NCBI GenBank assembly: GCA_907163375.1
Contig: CAJQUW010011263.1
Coordinates: 1-64,000, forward strand
DNA from: Prostheceraeus crozeri
Taxonomy: Eukaryota; Platyhelminthes; Polycladida; Euryleptidae
Reading direction: 5' to 3'
DNA: 64,000 nt
The notes below the pieces were generated by a model. The model ran no database searches. It was not told the origin of the DNA and worked only from the letters and a program-made list of their open reading frames with translations. Shown in pieces: positions 8,651-18,593 of this stretch; position 1 is the stretch's first letter, and each line of letters begins with the position of its first letter. Position numbers and translations under genes: made by a program.

Positions 8651-9439
8651 ATGTGTTCAGCAGATTTAGACAAAATTAATAATCATTTAGAAAATTTGAT
8701 AGAGATTTTGGGTTCATCAAAATTTAGTACGACGTTAAAAATTATAACAACTACTTCATCACACACTTGTAATTTAGAACCCATTCTACATTTAGAACAA
8801 AATAAAAATTATCAAATTGCATTGACTAGTTTCTCCACATTTAACACTATTCAAAACGTTATCAAAGATGTGAATGATCAATTTAGATATTCTACTGATA
8901 AAGGCAAAACATGGAAAATATTAACTTTTCTTCCTGGTTCTTACGAAGTTGAAACAATATCAAATGAAATTAAGAGACATTTAGGTATATCATTTAAAGA
9001 TAAGAAACAATTACATTTTGCAGTTGAACCGGCAGTTAATAAATTTTCTCTTACTTTAGACGAAAATCATCAAGTTGATTTTAATCATGATAGATCATTG
9101 TCAAAGCTATTAGGATTTAATAAACAAACCTATAGTCAAGGTTATAATTTAGGTGAGAAGATTCCAAAAATAACTGAAATAAATTCAATTGTTGTACATT
9201 GTGACATTATTGAAGGAGGATATATAAATGGTAAATTATCAAATTTAATATTCAGTTTTCCAGCTTTTACTGTACCCATTGGTTATAGATTAAATGTAAT
9301 TCCACAAACATTAATATATTTCCCTATTACAAGAAAAACTATTAACAACATTGGCATTAGAATCACTGATGAAAAAGGACAAGAAATAAATTTTGGAGGT
9401 GAAGAGATTATGATAGATCTTTTGGTACGGGAGGTATAA
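8651..9439 (+). CDS. Putative virion protein, beta-rich, related to the region C structural proteins
   Basis: 262 residues, rich in beta-type alternation. Visible landmarks are KNYQIALTSFSTFNTI near residue 55, LPGSYEVETISNEI near 100, SLSKLLGFN near 155, a VVHCDIIEGG strand near 185 and a closing IRITDEKGQEINF..EIMIDLLV. The LGF, CDII-type and I-x-I-x-D-x-x-G-x-x-I-x-F elements recur in the same order in the proteins at 28,219 and 26,660 in region C, so I infer one structural family. In invertebrate elements this family sits with polymerase and ATPase genes and is plausibly a capsid or penton component; that function is inferred. Frame intact; ATG preceded by TAAAA like its neighbours. Confidence 0.6.
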   Translation: MCSADLDKINNHLENLIEILGSSKFSTTLKIITTTSSHTCNLEPILHLEQNKNYQIALTSFSTFNTIQNVIKDVNDQFRYSTDKGKTWKILTFLPGSYEVETISNEIKRHLGISFKDKKQLHFAVEPAVNKFSLTLDENHQVDFNHDRSLSKLLGFNKQTYSQGYNLGEKIPKITEINSIVVHCDIIEGGYINGKLSNLIFSFPAFTVPIGYRLNVIPQTLIYFPITRKTINNIGIRITDEKGQEINFGGEEIMIDLLVREV

Positions 9440-9578
9440 ACTCCCACGCGAAGCTAGAGAAGTTTAATTTTTTTATCATTTTTCATTATTAACCTTATTA
9501 ATCTTATTATTAGAAACAAAAAAAATAAACTTAAATTAAAATTTTTATTTTTTTGGTTTTAAAAACACTAATTCAATA
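9440..9578. other. Intergenic spacer
   Basis: It begins with a short GC-rich inverted stretch (CGGGAGGTATAAACTCCCACG, stem GGGAG/CTCCC, partly over the preceding stop codon), which could act as a terminator-like hairpin; the rest is AT-rich lead-in to the next ATG. Confidence 0.35.
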
Positions 9579-10367
9579 ATGGATGAATTTATTACTTTAA
9601 AAATGAATGAAATGACTTTAAATAAAAAAAAACTTAAATTTAATCATCATCCAAATTTATCTAATAAAGTTTTGTCAGTTATTTGTGGAAGATCAGGATG
9701 TGGAAAAACATATCTATTATTTAAAATTTTAACGACTCCAAATTTTTTGGATTATAACAATCTTATAATTTATACAACAACGGCAGAACAACCCGTCTAT
9801 CAATTTTTAAAATATGGATTTGAAAATAATCTTACAAAAACAGCAATTGCTTCTCTATTCGAAGAATACGAAAAATCTGAATATGAAGAAGAAATAAATT
9901 TGTGGTGTGAAGAAGCAGCAAAAAATAAACAATTAGTTGAATCCAATAAAAATAAGCATATAAAAATACAATTAATAGATGATAGTGGTAATATGCAAGA
10001 TCCTAGTAAACTAGATAAAACAATGAAACATTGTGTAATTTTTGATGATTGTGTTAATGACAGAAATCAGTCAGTTCAAAGAAATTATTTCACAAGAGGT
10101 AGACATAATAACTGTAGTGTATTTTATTTGACACAAAGTATGTATTCATTAGACGGAAGTGTTATTAGAAAGAATGCAAATATATTTATACTATTTGAAA
10201 TAAATGCAAGAAACTTAAGTGATTTGCTAAGAGATTTATGTATAAGAGATAAAGATGAATTTAAACAATCGTGTAATAATGCTTGGGCAAAAGATTATGG
10301 ATTCATTACAATTAATATTGATAAAAAAATTCATGATAGAGTTATCGAAGATTTGTTTACTGAGTAA
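9579..10367 (+). CDS. Second A32-like P-loop ATPase
   Basis: 262 residues. Walker A GRSGCGKTY lies at about 37-45, Walker B HCVIFDDC at about 149-156, followed by NYFTRGRHNNCSVFYLTQSMY, the Arg-finger and sensor block typical of A32-type packaging ATPases of nucleocytoplasmic viruses, virophages and Polintons. No membrane segment. It is distinct in sequence and layout from the ATPase at 1,376; having two is unusual because one motor suffices for packaging. One may package DNA and the other handle DNA segregation or another step; the sequence does not tell which. Confidence 0.85.
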   Translation: MDEFITLKMNEMTLNKKKLKFNHHPNLSNKVLSVICGRSGCGKTYLLFKILTTPNFLDYNNLIIYTTTAEQPVYQFLKYGFENNLTKTAIASLFEEYEKSEYEEEINLWCEEAAKNKQLVESNKNKHIKIQLIDDSGNMQDPSKLDKTMKHCVIFDDCVNDRNQSVQRNYFTRGRHNNCSVFYLTQSMYSLDGSVIRKNANIFILFEINARNLSDLLRDLCIRDKDEFKQSCNNAWAKDYGFITINIDKKIHDRVIEDLFTE

Positions 10368-10582
10368 TAAAAAATATACAACATAGTGGTATAATATTTT
10401 TTTGTTATTATCAGCTTTAATTTTATCTATTTTTTAAAATATAATATTTGAATTTTGTGGTAACATTGGAATACAGCAAAAACATTTTACTGAACAAATT
10501 ATTTTTTTATTGCTTTGTTGTTTGTAATCTTTTCGTTTAAAGTTTTCACGTTTAAAGTTTTCTCGTTTAAAGTTTTCTCGTA
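10368..10582. other. Convergent intergenic region with short tandem repeat
   Basis: The genes on either side converge here. From about 10,525 a unit near CGTTTAAAGTTTTCT is repeated three times and runs into the related TTAATAAAGTTTTGT units that encode the C-terminus of the minus-strand gene. Confidence 0.55.
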
Positions 10583-11272
10583 TTAAGTTTTGTTTAATAA
10601 AGTTTTGTCTAATAAAGTTTTTAGCTCTTCTAAAAAAATTTTGTCATTTTCTTCATTAGAAATTTTATCATCAATAAAAGTTTTACCATCACTAGAAATT
10701 TTACCATCCTTTTTATTTTTATCATTAACTTTTTCTGTCTGTGATTGAAATGATATTTGATTTACTTCATTAGCTATTTGATCAAATTTTTCAATCTCAT
10801 CTAACGTAATAACATTATCATCACATACTCTTTGAAAGTAGTAGTGTAGTTTATCATAGACTTCTTTAATATGTAAATGCTTAGTTTTTAATGATTTTCG
10901 TTTCTTTGATATTAAAGATTTATCTAACATTGTAACAAGTGAAGTTGCAAAAACACCCGTACCTGTTAAAGCTGTAGCAACTACTGGAATTACTAAAACA
11001 CCTGAAGATATAACAATTGTTAAAGCACCTAAACTTATTGTTAAGAATATGCCAATTCCTTGTGTTACATTCTTAACTTTACTCCATCTCTTTCTTAATT
11101 TTTTATAATGCTCTAATCTTAATAATAATTGGGATTCCTTATCTTTCATATAACGTACTCTATCTTTGTGTTTTTCAATATTTAATTCACTTATTTTTAA
11201 TTGAGATAACGAAGGATATATTCTTGAGGTTTCTTCCATTTCTGAAGTTCCTTCCACTTTTGTTTCTTCCAT
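10583..11272 (-). CDS. Hydrophobic membrane protein with a helical, Asp/Asn-rich loop domain
   Basis: I choose the ATG at 11,272; the open frame upstream lacks an ATG and crosses a palindromic repeat. About 229 residues: charged N-terminus with coiled-coil tendency, a long Gly/Ala/Val-rich hydrophobic stretch at about 72-113 (two membrane passes likely, SSGVLVIPVVATALTGTGV), then a basic segment and a CDDNVITLDEIEKF motif that looks like a calcium-loop-type helix pair. Proteins with this layout (glycine-rich hairpin followed by DN-x-IS-x-x-E-F) accompany this polymerase type in other invertebrate elements as far as I recall. A virion membrane or entry-associated role is possible but unproven. 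Convergent to the second ATPase gene. Confidence 0.55.
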   Translation of the reverse strand: MEETKVEGTSEMEETSRIYPSLSQLKISELNIEKHKDRVRYMKDKESQLLLRLEHYKKLRKRWSKVKNVTQGIGIFLTISLGALTIVISSGVLVIPVVATALTGTGVFATSLVTMLDKSLISKKRKSLKTKHLHIKEVYDKLHYYFQRVCDDNVITLDEIEKFDQIANEVNQISFQSQTEKVNDKNKKDGKISSDGKTFIDDKISNEENDKIFLEELKTLLDKTLLNKT

Positions 11273-11290
11273 TTTTAAAGAAATATTTTT

Positions 11291-11330
11291 AACGGGCGAA
11301 GCGCGAAGCCCTGAACCTTCGGTTCGCAAG
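11291..11330 (-). repeat. Dispersed palindromic repeat, copy 6 (5' leader of the membrane protein gene)
   Basis: On the minus strand the repeat reads GAACCGAAGGTTCAGGGC then TTCGCGCTTCGCCCGTT. It carries both hairpins (GAACC/GGTTC and GGGC/GCCC) and lies directly upstream of the chosen ATG. Confidence 0.75.
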
Positions 11331-11384
11331 TCACATGATATATTTTAAAAACCTGAAAGATGGATAAAATTCATGAATTTGAAA

Positions 11385-11650
11385 TTCTCAACTTTTATGA
11401 TTTTTTCGGTGTCCGGGTTTTCGGTGTCCTGGAACGGTCATGATTTTGGCGGGGGGTGAAAAATGACAGAATCACAAATTTGAGATTCTTAACTTTTATA
11501 ATTTTCGGTGTCCTAGAACGGTCATGATTTAAGCAATGAAAAATGTCATAATCACAAATTTGAGATTCTTAACTTTTATGATTTTCGGTGTCCTGGAACG
11601 GTCATGATTTAAGCAATGAAAAATGTCATAATCACAAATTTGAGATTTTG
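11385..11650. repeat. 80-bp tandem repeat, about three copies
   Basis: Units contain ATCACAAATTTGAGATTC followed by CGGTGTCCTGGAACGGTCAT; ATCACAAATT recurs at 11,471, 11,551 and 11,631, a period of exactly 80. The last two copies are nearly identical. The block lies outside the genes, near the right end of the AT-rich element. Confidence 0.85.
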
Positions 11651-11689
11651 AAAAATTTGAAAATTGTGTATTTTTAAAAACGCCCAAAT

Positions 11690-11930
11690 CGGAGCGAAGC
11701 TCCTCTGGCTTTAGCCGATTTATGAATTTAGGTCTTCATAACCTGAAAAAGGGTTCAAATTCATGAATTTATGTTGTTTTTTAAAAGTACCATTTTTGAA
11801 AAAAATGGTACTTTTTGAATGAACCAAATTCATGAATTTAGGTCTTAAAAACCTGAAAAAGGGTCTAAATTCATAAATTTATGTCGTTTTTAAAAGTACT
11901 ATTTTTTTGATTTTATGGTGTCCTGGAACG
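11690..11930. repeat. 110-bp direct repeat with palindromic spacers
   Basis: TGAATTTAGGTCTT...AACCTGAAAAAGGGT occurs at about 11,722 and 11,832, 110 bases apart. Between them AAAAGTACCATTTTT pairs with AAAAATGGTACTTTTT. A GGAGC-GAA-GCTCC hairpin precedes the block at about 11,692. Confidence 0.75.
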
Positions 11931-11947
11931 GTCTTTTATCCATTACT

Positions 11948-12008
11948 GTCATATAGAACTTATTAACCTCAGGCCTAGCGGCCTTCGGTTAATAAGTTCT
12001 ATAATGAC
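11948..12008. other. Compound hairpin at the right edge of the AT-rich element
   Basis: The outer stem is GTCAT then ATAGAACTTATTAACC (11,948-11,968) paired with GGTTAATAAGTTCTAT, a single bulged A, and ATGAC (11,987-12,008). Inside, after symmetric TC/TC mismatches, AGGCC pairs with GGCCT around a TAGC loop. The element's AT-rich composition ends within about 50 bases. It may be the hairpin end of a linear genome, a resolution site or a terminator. Confidence 0.7.
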
Positions 12009-12009
12009 C

Positions 12010-13067
12010 TCAAAATCATCCATTATCTATTACCTATGGTTATAGGGGAGAGCTTGAGCATCAATCGTGGGTCGGTGTGTTGGAGCGCTTTCGTGCTGAA
12101 ACAACAGGCTCTGGGATTGGACCGATGGAATCAAGACAGATAGAAGGGTCGCATTTCGATTTTTAAGGAAGATTCACGAAGACTTTTTCTTCTCAGGAAC
12201 GAAGAACACCGGCTTCTGTTCAACACATTTTTGTGCTCATTTAATTACCAATTTCATGTTTTGTACAGTTTTGCATTATTCTTGATGTGGTCTCCTGTAT
12301 TCTTAAACTGTCTGCCATTTATTTCTGCTCTGTCTCGACATAGCCTCATGGTATCAGCATTATTTTCATTCTTTGATTCCGTCTATTGTCTAATATTCAT
12401 GAATCTCTGTCTTCTACGTTGTAATAGTGTGTGCATATCGCGACTTTATTGATTTCTGTTTTTCCGCTTTTGACTAACTTTGATGCGACTCTATTGATTG
12501 ATTACTGTGCCTTAATGACATCTGTGTAAGTTAACTGTAATCGTTTTGTGTCACGTTTTAGATCATTCTGCTGTATCACCTGATTGAGAGCAGACGAAAC
12601 GCGTCGTGAATATAAAATAATATTGATCATGAAAGATATTGCGCTTCTATTTCTATACAAATGTTTGCCGGGGCAAAACTGTTTCAAAATTCGACTGTCC
12701 CTATTAGAATAAAAAAAATAAACATGCTTACGCTCATGAATATCGAGAAAAGGGCGAGGACATTTTTACATTCCTTGTAACCAAAATTGTCGTAATTTCC
12801 CCGACAAAAATGACATGCTGTGGTGTGACTGTGAAACTTGTATTTGTATCTAAGATAGTCGATTAGATATTTCAGACAGTGCTTTATCCTGTTTTGATTG
12901 AAAAGTACTGAGAAAACGTGGATAACATTGTATGCATGTAATGTTTCTCTATAAGTCGAAGTGAATATGAAACGACTTTGATTTATCTAATTTTATTGGA
13001 ATGCCATTGCTTGCTGCATTCTGAAAGAGATTCGGTCAACCCTTTGAAGAATTTGTCTTACTTTCAG
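12010..13067. other. Host-like DNA without a recognised gene
   Basis: Composition changes here to ordinary animal DNA. GACGAAACGCGTCGTGAAT at about 12,594 followed by ATAAAATAAT resembles the 3' region of an old retroelement, with weak support. The last 20 bases are the polypyrimidine tract and AG acceptor of the next exon. Confidence 0.4.
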
Positions 13068-13209
13068 CTACCCCGTTCGGATCGCCAATGGTGAATGGAA
13101 AATCGTTGACGGATTGACTGTTAAAGATTGGGCTCGTACAAACATGGAAATAACTGAAAAGGAGCTAATTGAAGAAAAGGAAATAGCCATGGAAGTTTGC
13201 CAAGGTTAA
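13068..13209 (+). CDS. MDH1: Terminal exon of cytosolic malate dehydrogenase
   Basis: A TTACTTTCAG acceptor ends at 13,067. The exon supplies one base, then reads YPVRIANGEWKIVDGL, followed by KDWARTNMEIT and EKELIEEKE, and ends at TAA 13,207-13,209. This matches the C-terminal end of animal cytosolic malate dehydrogenase, which interconverts malate and oxaloacetate with NAD in the cytosol (the family pattern is FPV-x-I-x-x-x-x-W-x-x-VEGL then SREKMD..ELTEEK). The other exons are not in the window and must lie left of position 1 if the gene is intact, which would place the whole AT-rich element in its last intron. Alternatives are an isolated exon left by rearrangement or an assembly join. 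A GT directly inside the last codon could also serve as a donor. Confidence 0.7.
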
Positions 13210-13924
13210 GTGTCTTGTTCAGACATCGACAATTGACAAAGAACAATTTCAAATTTAGTTGTTTATTTTCTAGTTAAGTCTCTAAGACTAAATGTGACAT
13301 GAACTTTGTCTTAATCGTGCTCAGATTAAAAGATTAAACACATTGTTTTGCAAATGGCATTTTGAGTTATGATCTTCATTAGACAACGTACCTCACGAAG
13401 ACCGTCAACAGGTAGGCTATAAAATGGATATTAGTCGGTGTTTTATAAGATCATTCAAAATGGGCGCCGTGATCATGTCATGTCAGGTCAATTATTCTTT
13501 TGCTACTAGTAAAGATAGGTAAACCAGCACAGCTTATTCATATCTACATTGTATCATACCATATCTCCTCATTGTAAATATTATTTTCAAACTGACTCTT
13601 TCAAAAAAATTGGAATCAGAGCGCAGTTGAAGCGAAACGACTAGTAGATATTATCAAAGACATAATCTTTGGATATCATGAATATCTTGAATTCTCATGA
13701 AGAGGCATCAGGCATCAGAGAATAAAAATCGTGAAGTCATTCACCCGATTAAAGGACGTGATCGCTGGAAAATGATGTCTCGTGAACGAATTATATATTA
13801 GCATTAGCATTTACATGAACATTCTAACTTGCTTTTTTCAATAATCAATGATATTATCTCCTAGAAATTATAAAGCAAATATACACGCACATCAAGAAGT
13901 GCACGCTTCTATTAACCCTTATCA
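13210..13924. other. Downstream flank of the malate dehydrogenase exon, no gene seen
   Basis: Presumably 3' UTR and intergenic DNA. ATTAAA-type signals occur at about 13,325. No coding frame, RNA gene or repeat could be supported. Confidence 0.5.
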
Positions 13925-14765
13925 GGCCAAGGTTTTCGGAAACCGCTGTTTACTAAGTGTTTACAATTTGTCAACAAACTATTTTTTCAGAAATTGACCA
14001 CTAATTTCATTTCTTAATGAAGGATTGCTTTTGTTAAAAGATTAATTATTACAAATGCTGATATATAATGATTGAATATGCATAATATACTATGCAGTAG
14101 CCTGACGCACATGTTTTATGTGTGGGTCTAACTATAAATAGTTTGTTATAATTTCGATACTAGTGAAACGAGGGTGCCAGCAATTTGCTCTATTTTGTTC
14201 AGTTCATACAAAACTTGCTGTCCTTATTGATGCTTCATGTTGATGGCAATGCCAACTATTAAATAAAGCTAAAGTGATAGGCCTAAATAAGCATTTTGTT
14301 CCAAGAATCACTCATTCACAACTTTGCAAAATTATTTTTTCTTGACGTTGGTGATGGGAGCAGATTGTTATTTTACATGCAGAATTGCACAGAAAAGGCA
14401 TGGATGAGTTGCATGTTGAGCATCTTCAGACTTCAGGTCGATCGGTTTATAGATGTATTTTAATCAGCTAGTTGAGTGCAATTGAGTCTTGTAGAAGTTG
14501 TTTGAATTGTAAGGACATGCATTTCTTCTTGTTTTAACGCTAATCGCTCTATGAAAGCATGAGTTGCCTTGTAAACTTTCACTATATCTCTTGAAAATTG
14601 TACAAGCAATACGGCAACTGCAACTCATCATGTTCGATCATGTTGTGAGTTCGATATCCACTGACCACATGCAGAACGAACTGAATGTTGTAATCCAACA
14701 CAATATGGCTGCTTCACTATTAAGCTAAAAAGTGGAACACGAAAGAGAAACATTTCTCTACATAA
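13925..14765 (+). repeat. Dispersed repeat, uninterrupted copy (empty site for the 9.5-kb transposon)
   Basis: From CCAAGGTTTTCGGAAACCG to CATTTCTCTACATA this segment is closely similar to 41,553-42,244 joined to 51,732-51,890. At 14,609-14,622 it reads GCAATACGGCAACT without interruption, where the other copy holds the 9.5-kb transposon. It carries no clear gene. Confidence 0.8.
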
Positions 14766-14939
14766 ATTTATAGACAATCTTGCGAATCTGCCAAAAATAT
14801 TGCGATCGCAAGATATAATCTCATTTCTTGTGCCGGTCGTGTACAAGATTATTCAGCAAATATTTAGATATTTTTATCGAAAGTTGTCGTGTGCATCTTG
14901 CATCATGACGTGTGCATGACAGTCAACCGGCAACTTTAA

Positions 14940-17900
14940 CGGTTGTCCTACGCGCTTTTCAATAAGCAGTTAAAGACGAAACGGGTATAAATAACCCGTG
15001 TTCTTCTTATTACATTTTGCCTCTTCTCATCGTTCAGTTTCGAGTGTTTTTATTAGTAAGTGAGGCAACATGTTTGAAGATTGCTTGAAATACAGATTTA
15101 CATGTAGAGTATCGGTGATGATGCCCAATAATTATCAAATATGTGTATAAATAGGCCTACAGGTACATGCAGGCTATTGATCAACTATAGTAGTGCCTAC
15201 TTCTTATTAGGTTATCGCCGTCTAGCATATTCAAAAGTAGTTAAATCACTAGTACTGATATTTATGCCAGTTAAACATGCAATAACCCCGCCATGTATCG
15301 GTAGTCCATAAATGTAAATTATATTTTATGCATGTATTATACATGTACATACATGTATGACATGTTTGGAATCATGAATAAAATTGTAAATAAAATACAT
15401 AATTCCTATTAAGACGTGTAGTTACTCGTACAAGTTTCAAAAGATGATAGTAGAAAAGTTGCATGCATTCCTTGCACAGGTCTGATTGATGATATTGCAA
15501 CGAGGCTTTTCACACTTGCCACAACAAGCGAATGTCTTTCGATCAATGCGTGAAAGACAAAAAGCACATCGAACACTCTTTTCCAAACGACGTCCCTCGA
15601 CACGCTCAGATTAAGAAACCGCAATAGCCGACGAGTTTCATGGCAAGTTTTGTAGCTTCGCGATGATTTGCTGGTGTATGGAGATGTCTTTGAATCTGCT
15701 TGTTCACCAACTGATATCCTGCATTCACAAGAAACTTGTGGTGCTGCTGGGATTTTCTGGTTTCATCGGGATGCCTGCTGTAGTAGCAGCCATTATTTCC
15801 AGCAGTATCTATCATGTTGGCAAATATCGAGACCGGCCAACGTCGGCGCTCTCGATTGCAACTGAATCCACGAGGTCGCTTGTCTGCGATGTCGACACTG
15901 ATTTCGTCCTGTTGTACTCGAGAACAGTACATGGTTTCGTATTTATTTCGGGTTCAGGAGCATATCGATGAAAGTTATCAACGAGTAACGCAGGTTTTCG
16001 ACCTTTGTCCCAGAATGAAACAAGTGCAGTACCCTGCTCATCGAAGAAAACTTTCGTGTCTTTCCTTTGACGACCCTCGATGGACTTGGCGACGGCCGGT
16101 ACTCCTCGATTATTATTTCGGACGATACCAATGTACGTGGTATTCAGTGGCGTCACGTGCGCCCAGACCATAGGCCTTCACTCGGCATTGGAATACTATT
16201 TCTATACCAGACATTTTTTGTGTTACAACATTAATTTTCATAAAAGTTGAATTTTTAACAACAATTTCCCGAACATTTTTTAAGGCCAAGTCAATGTGCT
16301 CATGAGAAGTGATTGCTCATGTCCACTCATGTCTCTTAACCGCCTTACTCAAAGAGCTGATTCTATATCTCCTCTCTGTCCAGACCACATTTTCTCGAGA
16401 AAAAAGGAGGCAAGGTCTACAGTTTCTTGCGTTTCTCATTCCCAGTCAGCCGCTCACAAGTTTGAAATTTTGATGCATTAAAATGTCTTGTGTATTTCTT
16501 ATTTCTTTCTCTGTGAGTACTTTCAATTTTTATATCAGGTGTTGGCCTACCTTGCTTGACGACTGTCATCTTTTCAGTATATTCCCTTCGGACGAAAGGC
16601 GTGGTTGTGATCTCATCTGCAGTACTAAACATAGTGTCACATGAATCACGTAAAAACAAATTTTGGAATTCTACCGAATCTGGGTGTTTGAGTCAGATGC
16701 ATTACTCTGCATTCATTGGAGAACGCTCATCATCTGATCGCAGTCTTGTCTAAACGTCAGCCATCTGCTAATGTTGACGTGTGGCCTCTCTGATATAAAG
16801 CGAATCCAGGAACAATTGGGTTGCGCTTCCTTTACTATATTTAGATATCACGACTCGATCAAGAATCGCGTAGAATTTTATTGCAAAAATTGGAGAAGAC
16901 TAAGCATTATATCTATCGGAAAAGCCAATATTGGCGCGGGCGCTTGCTGCCTCACACGCACACAACTCTCTTTCGCTGTGTCTAAACATCAATTAATGCT
17001 CCGTCTAAACACACGACCAGCTTTTGTGTCTAATTGTTGGAAGAAAACAGTTGTGATTCGAACACGTGCTGCAAAACTGTTCAATGAGGTTGAGCGTCTG
17101 ACTTTGAGACGGAAAGCTGTGCACTGCTGTCACGACAGGCTATCGAATTTAAATGAATGATGACACTTTTCATTTTTATAGCTGTTGGAAAATTACTTTT
17201 GAGGATGCGCCGAAGGCCTCGCACGTACGGAGAAGACGCCACTGGTGGTATTATTTTCTCTAAGTGCATCAACCAGTTCCATGGAAGTATGCCAATTATC
17301 AGCAGCTAGCTGACGACCTGTGCCTAGCTAGGTTGTGACATTTTCATTTGGCCTGATGGTTCCAACTCCAATGTAAACAATTCCATCTAAAATATAGAAT
17401 GTCTCAGCACAGCCGAAGGAATTTTATCTCGAACTTTCCAGGCTTAGAGCTTATATATTGCTGGAATCGGACTCTCCTGTGGAACTCAAGAAGCTGCTCG
17501 TCTACTGTCAAGTAGGGACTGGGAATGAAGAAGCGAGACAGATCAGCGTTGAATTATTGAAATACATCCTGTACCGGTGCAAGTTTGTCACTGCGATCGC
17601 GAAGTAATGGGTCATCAAATCGTAGCACTGATTTTATTTGTAGGAATCTCGCGTGTCATGGTTGCTTCATGGTCATTTCATACAGCGGTGTGCGGTCGCT
17701 GTGTTGCAGCGGTGCATATTTGTTCATCACAGAACCGAAAAGTCATTCCTTATTACGAGTCGAAGAAGTATTTTGCGCATAGTACCAAGTTAGTGTACAT
17801 TGAGATAAACTGCTATTCAAATTTCTAAATTTTGTTAATGTTCCTAATGTTAAATAACGCAGTCTTTTAATGGCTTCTGACTCAACTTTTGGTGATGTAT

Positions 17901-18195
17901 TATTTTGTAGATTATTGGGCATCAATCACTACTCTAGAGTTGGTCGCAATTTCAAGATTGAACTGAAAACGAACTACGGAAAATACTCGGGTATGACTCA
18001 CCCGATCCGTTCTTAAACCATTATCTAGTTTTATTTAGTTATTTGTCTAGAATTGCAACTCAAGACTCTCACGGTTTAATGAGGTCATATATTCATTAAA
18101 AGTCACGAAAGAAAATTTGGCTAATAGAATCACAAGCGAAAATATCTTGCGTTGAAGATATCGTCGGGTGCTGTATACCCGTAATAGGACAACCG
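14940..18195 (-). mobile_element. piggyBac-family DNA transposon, complete boundaries
   Basis: Both ends are flanked by TTAA (14,936-14,939 and 18,196-18,199), the target duplication of piggyBac. The ends are inverted CGGTTGTCCTA (11 bp, perfect), and both ends share ACGGGTATA a little further in. The left end also holds a small inverted pair ACGGGT/ACCCGT. The interior carries a decayed piggyBac transposase on the minus strand. Length 3,256 bp. The transposase is too damaged for the element to move itself, but the ends look usable in trans. Confidence 0.85.
15430..17930 (-). pseudogene. Decayed piggyBac transposase
   Basis: Reading leftwards from about 17.93 kb the three frames together give the piggyBac DDE domain in order. 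LTVDEQLLEFHRR and QYISSKPGKFEIK lie near 17.4-17.5 kb, ADNWHTSMELVDALRENN near 17.25-17.3 kb, then GIVRNNNRGVPAVAKSIEGR, FFDEQGTALVSFWDKG and VLEYNRTK in 15.9-16.15 kb, and RRWPVSIFANMIDTAGNN near 15.85 kb. Around 15.45-15.58 kb comes the C-terminal zinc-binding CAFC..CCGKC..C cluster. Several frameshifts and stops separate the pieces, the GGVD that normally follows YN-x-TK is not intact, and about 0.9 kb between 16.2 and 17.1 kb is not recognisable. Clearly inactive. Confidence 0.8.
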
Positions 18196-18593
18196 TTAAG
18201 CGCTGCTATTCAGACACGCTCCTCCTTGCGTGTGTGTAAGAGATGCGACCGGTTATTTATATCAAACACATACATTTGCATACTTTGGTTTATTCATGTG
18301 AAACAATATGGACGCAATGAGCTCTTACATGCCATAGTAGTTAGAAAACGGCGAACACCCGACCGGCGCCCCCCCTGGAACGACGGAACGACAGAGGTCT
18401 GTCGTGGTGTGCCGGCCAGGTTGGTCCACGTTCACAAACTGTTCGCTGACTCCCCCCCCCTCTGGAACGACAGAGTGTCGTGGTGGACTTGGGCGACCGC
18501 CAGGATTTGTCTTGAGGCTAGTGTGTGATGTTTTTCGTGCAATCTGCTGAATGTTGGGTTGTAAAATGGGCTGTTTCGAGTGGAAGGAGTGCT

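Noticed and set aside
14975-15075. Promoter-like TATAAATA with a downstream ATG
   Set aside because: The TATA is part of the piggyBac terminal inverted pair, and the frame after the ATG closes within 30 codons.
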